Positions 48,421-56,987 of a DNA stretch of 64,000 nt are shown here, one piece after another. The notes under the pieces were generated by a model, which was given only the letters and a program-made list of their open reading frames with translations, did no database searches and was not told the DNA's origin. Numbering within the stretch: the stretch's first letter is position 1; each line of letters starts with the position of its first letter. A program made the translations under genes and the position numbers. The stretch spans positions 1,550,001 to 1,614,000 of the forward strand of contig NZ_CP048817.1 in NCBI RefSeq assembly GCF_014171475.1, written 5' to 3'. Source of the DNA: Sphingomonas sp. So64.6b (lineage in GTDB: Bacteria > Pseudomonadota > Alphaproteobacteria > Sphingomonadales > Sphingomonadaceae).

Positions 48421-48532
48421 CTTAAGCCCTCTCCCCTCCGGGGAGAGGGTTGGGAGAGGGGCAGTACGGAGAGGTGTCGCTCGCGACGGCCCCTCTCCCC
48501 GACCCTCTCCCCGGAGGGGAGAGGGGGTTAAG
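48421..48532. repeat. Long palindromic intergenic repeat between sdhE and mfd
   Basis: About 110 bp. The outer arms CTTAAGCCCTCTCCCCTCC and GGAGGGGAGAGGG-GGTTAAG are inverted, and each arm is itself a local palindrome (CCCTCTCCCCTCCGGGGAGAGGG). The centre reads GCAGTACGGAGAGGTGTCGC. It fills almost the whole gap between sdhE and mfd. It is related in plan, not in detail, to the element at 53061-53219. Likely effects are transcript termination or RNA stabilisation. Confidence 0.8.
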
Positions 48533-48533
48533 G

Positions 48534-48800
48534 TCACTCCGCAATCGGCACGTAGTTCAACACCTTCATCGCCTCGATCAGCGACCCGGCATAACGCGCC
48601 GGCGGTACATCGGTGCCGATCGCCCAGGCCATGATGTCGACATCCTGTTCCTCGAGCAATTCCTCGAACAGATCGATCTCCGCGTCAGTCCAGTCTTTGG
48701 CCTTCGCATCGAAGAAGCCGCCGATGAGCAGATCCGCCTCGCGCGTGCCGCGGTGCGAGGCGCGGAAGCCGAGGCGTTTGAGGCGTATGTCGCGATCCAT
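48534..48800 (-). CDS. sdhE: FAD assembly factor SdhE (succinate dehydrogenase assembly factor 2)
   Basis: An 88-residue protein with the RGTREADLLIGGF motif (RGxxE) and the acidic helix DLFEELLEEQDVDIMAWAIG, as in SdhE/Sdh5/YgfY. It helps attach FAD covalently to SdhA in succinate dehydrogenase. The gene starts 72 bp from recG, which is divergent, and precedes mfd with a long palindrome between them. Confidence 0.93.
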   Translation of the reverse strand: MDRDIRLKRLGFRASHRGTREADLLIGGFFDAKAKDWTDAEIDLFEELLEEQDVDIMAWAIGTDVPPARYAGSLIEAMKVLNYVPIAE

Positions 48801-48872
48801 AAAACTCCAACGGCAATTGGCCGGCGGGCGCTAGCGGCGCGCGTCGGCTGAGGGTATCAGTCGCAGATAGTC

Positions 48873-50933
48873 ATGCGGCCCGATATCCTCAATCTACTGT
48901 TTGCCGAAGTCACGGTGCTGAAAGGCATCGGTCCCGGCCTGGCCAAGCCGCTCGAGCGGCTCGGGCTGCGCCGCGTCGTGGATGTGCTGTTCCACCTGCC
49001 GACCGGCTGGATCGATCGCGTGGCGCGCGACGAACTCGATATGGCGGATGCCGGGCGCACCATCGTGATCACGCTGACCGCGCAGGATTACCGGTCGAGC
49101 GCCGGCCGGGGGCCGACTCGGGTTCATGCGGCTGATGCGCGCGGCAATATCGTCAGCCTGGTCTATTTCGGCGGCCATTCCGGTTGGGCGAAGAAGCTTG
49201 CGCCGATCGGCGAACCGCGCCGCGTTTCGGGTCGGCTCGAGATGTACGGGCAGGAATTGCAGATCGTGCACCCGGATTATGTCCTGCCGCTCGATGAGGC
49301 GGGCGACCAGCCAGAGCGCGAGGCGATCTATCCGTTGTCGGAAGGGCTGACCTCCCGGCGTGTCGGGCAGATGGCAGCACATGCGCTGGAGCGCGTGCCC
49401 GACTTGCCGGAATGGATCGAGCCCGGGCTATTGGCGAAACGCGGCTGGCCGGGGTGGCGTGAGGCGTTGACGCGAGTCCATGCCGATCCGTCAGACATGG
49501 TGGCGCGGGAACGCCTCGCTTATGACGAGATTTTCGCGAACCAGCTTGCCCTGACGCTGGTGCGACAATCTTCGCGGGCGCGGCGGGGCAGGGCGCTGAC
49601 CGGCGACGGACGGCTGCGGGGTGCCTTGCAGCTGCCCTATGACCTGACCGGCGCACAGACCCGCACGGTGCGCGAGATCGAAGGCGACCTCGCGCAGGCG
49701 CAGCCGATGTTACGGCTGCTTCAGGGCGATGTCGGGTCGGGCAAGACATTGGTCGCGACGATGGCGCTGCTGCTCGCGGTCGAGGCCGGCGCGCAAGGGG
49801 CGCTGATTGCGCCGACAGAGATCCTCGCGCGGCAGCATTACGAGACGTTGCGGCGGATGTTGGCGGGTGTGCCGGTCGAGGTCGCGATCCTCACCGGGCG
49901 GGACAAGGGCAAGGTCCGCGAGGCCACGCTGATGGGGCTGGCGTCGGGCGCGATCGACATATTGATCGGCACGCATGCGATCTTCCAGGAGGCTGTGACG
50001 TACAAGGATCTCGCCTTTGTCGTGGTCGACGAGCAGCATCGCTTCGGCGTCGCGCAGCGCATGATGCTGCAAGCCAAGGCGAAGGCGGCGCCGCATCTGC
50101 TCGCGATGACCGCGACGCCAATCCCGCGCACGCTGACTCTGGCCAATTATGGCGAGATGGACGTCAGCCAGATCGACGAGATGCCACCGGGGCGTCAACC
50201 GATCGAGACGCGGGTGATCTCCGAGGACCGGTTGGCCGAAATGGTCGATGCGCTGGCGCGGCATCTGTCCGACGGCGGCCAGGCCTATTGGGTATGTCCG
50301 CTGGTCGAGGAGAGCGAAAAGAGCGATCTGGCCGCTGCCGAGGCCCGCGCCGAAACCTTGCGCGCGCGCTTCGGTGATCGGGTCGGGCTGGTTCATGGGC
50401 GGATGAAGGGGCCGGAAAAGGACGCGGTGATGGAGGCGTTTGCCGCGGGCCGGACCGGCGTGCTCGTCGCGACCACGGTGATCGAAGTTGGGGTCGATGT
50501 ACCCAATGCTACCCTGATCGTGATCGAGGCGGCGGATCGCTTCGGACTGGCGCAATTGCATCAGCTGCGCGGGCGAGTCGGTCGTGGCAGCGGGCGATCG
50601 ATCTGCTTGCTGATTCGCGGCAACGCGCTGAGCGAGACGTCGCGGGCGCGGTTGGCGTTGATGCGCGAGACCAATGACGGCTTCAGGATCGCCGAAGAAG
50701 ATCTGCGGTTGCGCGGATCGGGCGAGTTGCTCGGCACCAAGCAATCGGGCGAGGCGGCGTTCCGTATCGCCACGCCGGAAATGCTCAACGACCTGTTGCC
50801 GGTGGCGACCGACGATGCGCGGCTGCTGATCGATCGCGACGGGGGATTGAGCGCGGACCGAGGGCAAGCGGCGCGAACAGCGCTGTATTTGTTCGAGCGC
50901 GACGCCGGCGTGGCGTTATTGCGGTCGGGATGA
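48873..50933 (+). CDS. recG: ATP-dependent DNA helicase RecG
   Basis: A 686-residue SF2 helicase that reverses stalled replication forks. It has the N-terminal wedge domain, Walker A LLQGDVGSGKTLVATMALLL, the DEQH box [27 protein letters not shown] and the C-terminal segment [16 protein letters not shown]. The start MRPDILNLLFAEVTVLKGIGPG is the standard opening. The convergent PilZ gene stops 4 bp after its stop. Confidence 0.97.
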   Translation: MRPDILNLLFAEVTVLKGIGPGLAKPLERLGLRRVVDVLFHLPTGWIDRVARDELDMADAGRTIVITLTAQDYRSSAGRGPTRVHAADARGNIVSLVYFGGHSGWAKKLAPIGEPRRVSGRLEMYGQELQIVHPDYVLPLDEAGDQPEREAIYPLSEGLTSRRVGQMAAHALERVPDLPEWIEPGLLAKRGWPGWREALTRVHADPSDMVARERLAYDEIFANQLALTLVRQSSRARRGRALTGDGRLRGALQLPYDLTGAQTRTVREIEGDLAQAQPMLRLLQGDVGSGKTLVATMALLLAVEAGAQGALIAPTEILARQHYETLRRMLAGVPVEVAILTGRDKGKVREATLMGLASGAIDILIGTHAIFQEAVTYKDLAFVVVDEQHRFGVAQRMMLQAKAKAAPHLLAMTATPIPRTLTLANYGEMDVSQIDEMPPGRQPIETRVISEDRLAEMVDALARHLSDGGQAYWVCPLVEESEKSDLAAAEARAETLRARFGDRVGLVHGRMKGPEKDAVMEAFAAGRTGVLVATTVIEVGVDVPNATLIVIEAADRFGLAQLHQLRGRVGRGSGRSICLLIRGNALSETSRARLALMRETNDGFRIAEEDLRLRGSGELLGTKQSGEAAFRIATPEMLNDLLPVATDDARLLIDRDGGLSADRGQAARTALYLFERDAGVALLRSG

Positions 50934-50937
50934 TGAT

Positions 50938-51261
50938 TTAAGAGGCGTTGCCGCGTATCAGCATCGCGAGCAGTTCATAATAGTCCGCCAGATCCAGCGC
51001 GTGGTCGAGCTCGCAGCCGATCCGGCCGCCGAGCGCCCAGCGGACCGTGGCATGACGTGTGCCGAAGCGGGGCAGGGTCACCTGCAGCCGCGTGCCAATG
51101 GGCAAATCGGCAACGCAACGCGCCATCAGGCCCTGAACCGATAGATCGACGATGACCAGCGAGATGACATGCCCGTCCGGCCCGATCCCGCGCGTGCGAT
51201 GAAAAACTGCAACGCGGTGGCGTTCGCGTTGGTCGTTGAACGAAAGATGCGCCAGGCCCAT
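50938..51261 (-). CDS. PilZ domain protein (first of a tandem pair)
   Basis: A 107-residue single-domain PilZ-like protein: RERHRVAVFHRTRGIG carries the basic RxxxR-like element, LSVQGLMARC replaces the DxSxxG motif, and the end is LDHALDLADYYELLAMLIRG. Many sphingomonad PilZ proteins bind cyclic di-GMP, but with a weak RxxxR this one may not. It closely resembles the next gene (51363-51680), in protein and DNA, so the two arose by tandem duplication. Confidence 0.8.
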   Translation of the reverse strand: MGLAHLSFNDQRERHRVAVFHRTRGIGPDGHVISLVIVDLSVQGLMARCVADLPIGTRLQVTLPRFGTRHATVRWALGGRIGCELDHALDLADYYELLAMLIRGNAS

Positions 51262-51362
51262 TTCGATTCCCGAATTGGCCGGGTCGAAAGGTCGCCCGGT
51301 TGGTTCGGTTGTGCGGGCAGACGCTTAATGGCATCTTGCGCCCGGCCTAGGGAATTTCCCCG

Positions 51363-51680
51363 TTACCGCCCCTTGATCAGCACCGCGAGCAATTCATAAT
51401 AATCGGCCAGGTCGATCGCCCGGTCGAGCTCGCAGCCCATTCGTCCGCCGAGACACCAGCGTATTTCCGCCGCGACCACGCCGACGATGGGCAGGGTGAC
51501 GCGCAACCGAGAACCCTCGGCAATGTCCATATCGCATCGCGCCATCAGGCCGAGCGCGGATATGTTGACGATCAGCAGCGAGAGCGGCCGCGCGTCGGGG
51601 CCATAGGCGCGCGCGCGATAATGTACCTCGTCGCGCGAGACGTCGCGATTATCGGCTATGGCCGCACTGCCGAAACTCAT
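51363..51680 (-). CDS. PilZ domain protein (second of a tandem pair)
   Basis: About 105 residues from MSFGSAAIADNRDVSRDEVHY, with RARAYGPDARPL, ISALGLMARCDMD and the closing LDRAIDLADYYELLAVLIKG. The ATG at 51680 is preferred; a longer frame to 51755 is not conserved with its sister. The pair are separated by 101 bp. Divergence is mostly in the N-terminal third and in the loop after the first strand. Confidence 0.8.
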   Translation of the reverse strand: MSFGSAAIADNRDVSRDEVHYRARAYGPDARPLSLLIVNISALGLMARCDMDIAEGSRLRVTLPIVGVVAAEIRWCLGGRMGCELDRAIDLADYYELLAVLIKGR

Positions 51681-51783
51681 GACCCGTCCCCTGTGGTCCC
51701 GCAGCGACGCTAGGGCACGCGGTGTAAACCGGGTCGCAACGAAGCTGTTTAACAAATCCTTCCCGGTCGATTTTGTGCAGCTT

Positions 51784-53010
51784 TTATCCCGCGATCAGAA
51801 GGCCATGATGCTTCTTGCCGGCCGCGATCCGCACCGGATCGGCACTGACCGCGATCACCATCGCCTCGTCGCCGACCTTTTCCGCGCCGACACGCGCGCC
51901 GCCGCCCTTGATCAGGCGACGCGCCTCACCCTTGGACGCGCAGAAACCAAGCCCGACCAGCGCGTCGACGATCGAAATTTCGCCTGACACGGTGAGGGTC
52001 GGCAACGAGCCACCGGCCGTTCCTTCCTCGAAGGTACGACGTGCGGTCTCCGCCGCTTCCACCGCGGCCGCTTCGCCACGGCACATCGCGGTCGCGGCAT
52101 TGGCGAGGATCTTCTTCGCTTCGTTGATTTCCGCCCCTTGCAGTGCTTCGAGCCGGGCAATCTCGTCGAGCGGCAGATCGGTGAACAGGCGCAAGAAGCG
52201 GCCGACATCGCGGTCGTCGGTGTTGCGCCAGAATTGCCAGTAATCGAAATGCGGCAGTTGATCCTCGTGCAGCCAGACCGCGCCCGACATCGTCTTGCCC
52301 ATCTTGCCGCCGTCCGCCGTGGTGATCAGCGGGGTGGTGATGCCGTAGACCTCGGTCCCGTCCATGCGGCGCGAGAGTTCGATGCCGTTGACGATATTGC
52401 CCCATTGATCCGACCCGCCCATCTGCAAGCGGCAACCGGCGCGGCGCGATAATTCCAGGAAATCATAGGCCTGGAGGATCATGTAGTTGAACTCGAGGAA
52501 GCTCAGCGACTGTTCGCGGTCGAGGCGCAGCTTGACCGAATCGAAGCTGAGCATGCGGTTGACCGAGAAATGCTGGCCGACATCGCGCAGGAACGGGATA
52601 TATTCGAGCTTGTCGAGCCAGTCGGCATTGTCGACCATCATCGCATCGGTCGGACCATCCCCGAAAGTCAGGAAACGTTCGAAGATGCGCCGGATCGACG
52701 CCACGTTTGCGTTGATGCCGTCATGGTCGAGCAGCTTGCGCGATTCTTCCTTGAAACTCGGGTCGCCGATCTTGCCGGTGCCGCCACCCATCAGCACGAT
52801 CGGCTTGTGTCCCGCCTGTTGCAGGCGGCGCAGCAGCATGATCTGCACCAGACTGCCGACATGCAGCGACGGCGCGGTCGGGTCGAAGCCGATATAACCG
52901 GGCACGATCTGGCGGACAGCCAGTTCATCCAAGGCATCGATGTCCGTGGTCTGATGAATGTAGCCGCGCTCACGGAGCGACAGAATGAGCTTGGACGTGT
53001 GAAGTGTCAT
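51784..53010 (-). CDS. tyrS: Tyrosine--tRNA ligase
   Basis: A 408-residue class I synthetase. The HIGH-type motif is [10 protein letters not shown] and the KMSKS-type loop is [14 protein letters not shown]; a C-terminal S4 RNA-binding domain ([20 protein letters not shown]) ends the protein. The start [17 protein letters not shown] at 53010 is at the conserved N-terminus; the longer frame to 53061 is not. It is preceded by the long palindrome at 53061. Confidence 0.96.
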   Translation of the reverse strand: MTLHTSKLILSLRERGYIHQTTDIDALDELAVRQIVPGYIGFDPTAPSLHVGSLVQIMLLRRLQQAGHKPIVLMGGGTGKIGDPSFKEESRKLLDHDGINANVASIRRIFERFLTFGDGPTDAMMVDNADWLDKLEYIPFLRDVGQHFSVNRMLSFDSVKLRLDREQSLSFLEFNYMILQAYDFLELSRRAGCRLQMGGSDQWGNIVNGIELSRRMDGTEVYGITTPLITTADGGKMGKTMSGAVWLHEDQLPHFDYWQFWRNTDDRDVGRFLRLFTDLPLDEIARLEALQGAEINEAKKILANAATAMCRGEAAAVEAAETARRTFEEGTAGGSLPTLTVSGEISIVDALVGLGFCASKGEARRLIKGGGARVGAEKVGDEAMVIAVSADPVRIAAGKKHHGLLIAG

Positions 53011-53060
53011 AACGGTGCGGCGCTTAGAGGATTTTGTGGCCGGCCGGAACAACGAAGTCA

Positions 53061-53219
53061 CTTAGCCCCTCCTCTTCAGAGGAGGGGTTGGGGTGGAGCA
53101 GCGGCGGGGCGGGCTCGATGCCCGTTCCGGCGCTTTGAAACTTGGAGCAACGATTCTCTATGGGCGCGCAAACGCGCGCCCCCACCCCAACCCCTCCCCT
53201 GAAGGGGAGGGGCTTAGAG
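53061..53219. repeat. Long palindromic intergenic repeat between nlpD and tyrS
   Basis: About 159 bp. The ends are inverted: CTTAGCCCCTCCTCTTCAGAG... and ...CCCCTCCCCTGAAGGGGAGGGGCTTAGAG. The middle includes GCTCGATGCC, GGCGCTTTGA and ACTTGGAGCA. The same arrangement and much of the same middle occurs at 60575-60717 plus 63636-63657, the copy broken by the IS1595-type element. It separates two genes read in the same direction. Confidence 0.8.
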
Positions 53220-53222
53220 AAG

Positions 53223-54299
53223 TCACAACTCCGGCAATTGCCCCATCGGATCGACTGGGGTTCGTCCCTTGCGCATCTCGAAATGCACTTCTGGCCGGTC
53301 GGCGAGGCCCGAATTGCCCGACATGGCGACGGTCTGGCCTTTCTTGACCGACTGGCCGCGCTGGACGAGCAACTGGCTGGCGTGACCATAAACCGTGGTC
53401 CAGCCATCGCCATGTTTGAGGATCACCAGCCCGCCAAGCGCGGCGATTTCGTCGCCGGCATAGGCCACCACGCCGTCGGCCGCGGCGAGGATCGGGGTAT
53501 CGACCGGCACCGCGATCTTGATCCCGTTATTCCTCTCGCCGCTGGCACCGGGGCCGAAGCGGCCGATCACTCGCCCGTGAACCGGCCAGGAAAAGGTCCC
53601 GCGCAACCGGCTGGGCTGGGCGAGTGCGGCGGTCGAGGGCAGAACCCGGGTCGAGGACGCGGTCGGGCGGGCAGGGCGCTGATTGGTCGCGAGCGCGGGT
53701 TCTCCGCCAGTGAGGATGTCGTCGACGTCGAGGTGGAACGCGGCAGCGCGTTCCTCGATCGTCGTCTTGCCCCTGGCGATTCCCGGGATCAGCACGCGCA
53801 TGCCGACGCGCAGCATATAGGGCTCGATCAAATTGTTCGCGGCGACGATTCGCGACCAGTCGATACCGTAAGCCCGCGCGATGGCGATGCCGGTCTCGCC
53901 GGCGCGGACGAGATGGTAGCGGCCGGCGGGAATGATCAGCTGCTGACCGGGGCGAATCACGAAAGGCGGTTGCAGGTTGTTGGCGCGGGCGATCGCTTCC
54001 GATCCGGCACCGGTGAGGTCGGCAATGGCACGCAGCGTGTCGCCGGATCGGACGACATAGGTGTTGCCGACGATCGAGCGCGCATCGGCGGTCACCGGGC
54101 GCGCTTGCCAGGCGGGCGGTGCGCTGGGCAGTTGCTGTACGCCGTCGTCGAGGCGTTGACGTTCATAAGTATCGTGAGGCTGGCGATATTCCGCGTCGGC
54201 ATAGCGTTGCGGCTCGGGACGGTTATTCCCTGGAATACACGCGCCGAGCAGCGTCAGCGCCGCAAACGGCGCAATGCCGTATCTGATACTTGCCCCCAT
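53223..54299 (-). CDS. nlpD: Murein hydrolase activator NlpD-like lipoprotein
   Basis: A 358-residue outer-membrane lipoprotein: lipobox LTLLGAC with Cys21, two LysM modules (about residues 80-126 and 128-172: NTYVVRSGDTLRAIADLTG and YHLVRAGETGIAIARAYG) and a C-terminal M23 (LytM) domain. The domain is degenerate: where an active peptidase has HxGxD the sequence reads NNGIKIA, like the E. coli activator NlpD (NKGIDIA). It should therefore activate an amidase (AmiC-type) at division rather than cut peptidoglycan itself. It is the third gene of serS-surE-nlpD. Confidence 0.9.
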   Translation of the reverse strand: MGASIRYGIAPFAALTLLGACIPGNNRPEPQRYADAEYRQPHDTYERQRLDDGVQQLPSAPPAWQARPVTADARSIVGNTYVVRSGDTLRAIADLTGAGSEAIARANNLQPPFVIRPGQQLIIPAGRYHLVRAGETGIAIARAYGIDWSRIVAANNLIEPYMLRVGMRVLIPGIARGKTTIEERAAAFHLDVDDILTGGEPALATNQRPARPTASSTRVLPSTAALAQPSRLRGTFSWPVHGRVIGRFGPGASGERNNGIKIAVPVDTPILAAADGVVAYAGDEIAALGGLVILKHGDGWTTVYGHASQLLVQRGQSVKKGQTVAMSGNSGLADRPEVHFEMRKGRTPVDPMGQLPEL

Positions 54300-54338
54300 G
54301 ACCCTACCCCTAAGCCAGCCCCCCGGCTGGTCTCGTCC

Positions 54339-55103
54339 CTAGGTAAAGGCCGCGTTCAGCATGTCGAGCGATTCATGGTGGGTCAGGTCGAGATGGAGTG
54401 GCGTGACGGCGATAAAACCTTCGGCCACGGCCTCGAGGTCGGTCGAATGCGCCGGAGTCTCGATCGTCGGGCCCAGCGCGAACCAGTGATATTCGTAACC
54501 GCGCGGATCGCGATTGGTGACGATCTGCAGTCGTCCATAGTCGCGCAGGCCCTGATTGGCGACGCGGATGCCCTTGACCTCCGCCGCCGGGCCGACCGGG
54601 AAGTTGATGTTGACCAGCGTGCGCGGCGCAAGCGGCGCGTCGATCAACGGGCGCAGGACGCGCTCGCCCCAGGCGGAGGCTGCTTCGAACGGTACGGTGT
54701 CACCCATGCCTTCGCGGCTATAGACCTGGCTCAGCGCGATCGAACGCACGCCGGCCAATGCGCCTTCCATCGCGGCGGAAACCGTGCCCGAATAGGTCAC
54801 ATCCTCGGCCAGATTGGCACCGCGATTGACCCCGGACAGGATCAGGTCGGGCGGGCTATCCTTCATGATCCGGGCGATCGCCATCATCACCGCGTCGGTC
54901 GGCGTGCCGGCGACGGCGAACCGTTTGTCGCCATGGCGGCGAATCCGAATCGGCCGGCTCAGGGTCAGCGAATGGCCGGCGCCCGATTGCTCCTCGGATG
55001 GTGCGACGATCCAGATATCATCGGAGAATTTTGCCGCGATCTCTTCCAGCACCTTGAGGCCGGGCGCGTGATAGCCGTCGTCATTGGTGAGAAGAATACG
55101 CAT
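54339..55103 (-). CDS. surE: 5'/3'-nucleotidase SurE
   Basis: A 254-residue metal-dependent nucleotidase/exopolyphosphatase. The N-terminal [16 protein letters not shown] provides the metal-binding Asp pair; DLILSGVNRGANLAEDVTYSGTV (quoted in part: LILSGVNRGANLAEDVTYSG) holds the Asn and Ser ligands. The start overlaps the serS stop as TGATG. nlpD follows 39 bp downstream; the pcm gene often found in this cluster is absent. Confidence 0.95.
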   Translation of the reverse strand: MRILLTNDDGYHAPGLKVLEEIAAKFSDDIWIVAPSEEQSGAGHSLTLSRPIRIRRHGDKRFAVAGTPTDAVMMAIARIMKDSPPDLILSGVNRGANLAEDVTYSGTVSAAMEGALAGVRSIALSQVYSREGMGDTVPFEAASAWGERVLRPLIDAPLAPRTLVNINFPVGPAAEVKGIRVANQGLRDYGRLQIVTNRDPRGYEYHWFALGPTIETPAHSTDLEAVAEGFIAVTPLHLDLTHHESLDMLNAAFT

Positions 55104-56380
55104 CAGGCCGGCTCCAGCCGATTGAGGCCCTTGAGATAAGGCTGCAGCACGTCGGGAATCGCGACCGATCCGTCCTCTTGCTGATAATTCTCCAGCACCG
55201 CGACGAGCGTGCGGCCGACCGCGAGACCAGAGCCGTTCAGCGTATGGACGAAGCGCGTGCCTTTCTCGCCTTCGGGCCGATATCGCGCGTTCATGCGGCG
55301 CGCCTGGAAATCGGTGCAGGTCGAGCAGCTCGAAATCTCGCGATACTGGTTCTGTCCGGGCAGCCAGACTTCGAGATCATAAGTTCGCGCAGCGGTGAAC
55401 CCCATATCGCCGGTGCACAACTTCATGCGGCGAAAGGGCAGGCCAAGTGCGTCGAGCAAGCCTTCGGCGCAGGCCGTCATCCGTTCATGCTCTGCCTCGG
55501 ATGCATCGGGCGCGACGATCGAGACCATCTCGACCTTCTCGAACTGATGCTGGCGAATGAAACCGCGCGTGTCGCGCCCCGCGGAACCGGCCTCGGAGCG
55601 GAAGCAGGGGGTGAGGGCAGTGAAGCGTAGCGGCAGTTCCTGCTCGCTAAGAATTTTCCCCGCGACGATGTTGGTCAGGCTGACCTCGGCCGTCGGGATC
55701 AACCAGCGCCCATCGGTCGTGCGGAACAGATCCTCGGCGAATTTGGGAAGCTGCCCAGTGCCGAACACCGCCTCGTCGCGCACCAGCAAGGGAGGGACGA
55801 CCTGCTCATAACCATGCTCGCCGGCAAGCGTGTCGAGCATGAACTGCCCGAGCGCGCGGTGCAGCTTTGCCGCCGAACCGCGCACCAGGGTGAAACGCGC
55901 GCCGGACATCGCTGCGCCGGCTTCGAAATCAAGGCCGAGCGCAGGGCCGATCGCGTCATGTTCCTTGGCAGCGAAAGCGAAACCGGGCGGCGTACCGCGC
56001 AAGTGCACGATCGCGTTGTCGGCTTCGTCCGTCCCTTGCGGGACGTCGGCGAGCGGCAGATTCGGGATTGCCGCGAGTTGGCCGTTCAGCGCCTCGCCCA
56101 GTTCCTTCTCTTCATTCTCGATTGCCGGCAGCCGTTCCTTCAGCACGGCCACTTCCGCCATCAGCGCAGCGGCCATTGCCTCGTCCTTCGACGCTTTTGC
56201 CGCGCCGATCGCCTTGGACGCTTCGTTGCGGCGCGCCTGGCCCGCCTGAGCTTCGGTGATCAACGCACGGCGGCGCTCGTCCAGTGAGACGAGTTCGGCG
56301 GCAAGCGGTGACAGGCCGCGCTTCGCCAGCGCGGCGTCAAAGGCTTCGGGGTTTTCGCGGATCAGGCGGATATCATGCAT
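55103..56380 (-). CDS. serS: Serine--tRNA ligase
   Basis: A 425-residue class II synthetase with the N-terminal coiled-coil arm (residues about 30-105, with [17 protein letters not shown]) and the class II motifs: LYRSE-type [15 protein letters not shown] (motif 2) and the C-terminal [17 protein letters not shown] (motif 3). The start [22 protein letters not shown] is the standard opening. It is the first gene of a serS-surE-nlpD run. Confidence 0.97.
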   Translation of the reverse strand: MHDIRLIRENPEAFDAALAKRGLSPLAAELVSLDERRRALITEAQAGQARRNEASKAIGAAKASKDEAMAAALMAEVAVLKERLPAIENEEKELGEALNGQLAAIPNLPLADVPQGTDEADNAIVHLRGTPPGFAFAAKEHDAIGPALGLDFEAGAAMSGARFTLVRGSAAKLHRALGQFMLDTLAGEHGYEQVVPPLLVRDEAVFGTGQLPKFAEDLFRTTDGRWLIPTAEVSLTNIVAGKILSEQELPLRFTALTPCFRSEAGSAGRDTRGFIRQHQFEKVEMVSIVAPDASEAEHERMTACAEGLLDALGLPFRRMKLCTGDMGFTAARTYDLEVWLPGQNQYREISSCSTCTDFQARRMNARYRPEGEKGTRFVHTLNGSGLAVGRTLVAVLENYQQEDGSVAIPDVLQPYLKGLNRLEPA

Positions 56381-56474
56381 GGGCGCAGGCTATGGCGGCG
56401 CGGCGGACGACACGCAACCCGCAGGGAGGCCGGCGCGTTACCCTTACCTACACCAACAACGGAAAGGCCATTCC

Positions 56475-56915
56475 ATGCAGATTTCGCACAACGCCGTCGT
56501 GCTCGTCGCCGACGGGCGCAAGATGCTGTTTCTGCGCAATGAGGGGGATGCAGTTCATCCGAATTTGGTGGTCGAGAATGCGGTCGAACATGCCAACCCA
56601 TCCGATGGCGAGCAGAAAACCGACCTTGCCGGGCGTTCCTCATCGAGCGTCGGCGGCGGGCAGAATTCGATGCAGGAAGTCGATTTCCATCAGCAGGAGG
56701 AGGATCGCTTTGCAGCCGAGACCGCTGGCCTGCTCAAACGCCGCGCGCTCGCCAATGATTTCGAATCACTGATCATCGTCGCGCCCCCGCGCACCCTGGG
56801 CGAGTTGCGCAAACATTATCACAAGGAGGTCAGTTCGAGGCTGACGGCCGAGATCGACAAGGATCTGACCGGCCACCCGATCGATCAGATCGAGAAAGTC
56901 ATTGCCGCGATCTGA
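56475..56915 (+). CDS. Host attachment family protein (baeRF-like)
   Basis: A 146-residue protein starting MQISHNAVVLVADGRKMLFLRNEGD and ending with RTLGELRKHYHKEVSSRLTAEIDKDLTGHPIDQIEKVIAA (recognisable in LGELRKHYHKEVSSRLTAEI). This is the alphaproteobacterial family named for a protein needed for attachment to host cells, related to release-factor-like (baeRF) folds. The biochemical role is unknown. The ATG at 56475 begins the conserved part. It converges on a Ser-rich protein gene across a strong bidirectional terminator. Confidence 0.85.
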   Translation: MQISHNAVVLVADGRKMLFLRNEGDAVHPNLVVENAVEHANPSDGEQKTDLAGRSSSSVGGGQNSMQEVDFHQQEEDRFAAETAGLLKRRALANDFESLIIVAPPRTLGELRKHYHKEVSSRLTAEIDKDLTGHPIDQIEKVIAAI

Positions 56916-56929
56916 GGTGCCTCTCACGT

Positions 56930-56966
56930 AAAAAGGGCTCCCGCGCCGCGCGCGGGAGCCCTTTTT
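56930..56966. terminator. Bidirectional rho-independent terminator
   Basis: AAAAAGGGCTCCCGCGC and GCGCGGGAGCCCTTTTT form a perfect 17-bp inverted repeat around CGC, with a T-run on each strand, between the convergent genes ending at 56915 and 56988. Confidence 0.92.
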
Positions 56967-56987
56967 GTATCGGTTGCTCGGCGTGAC

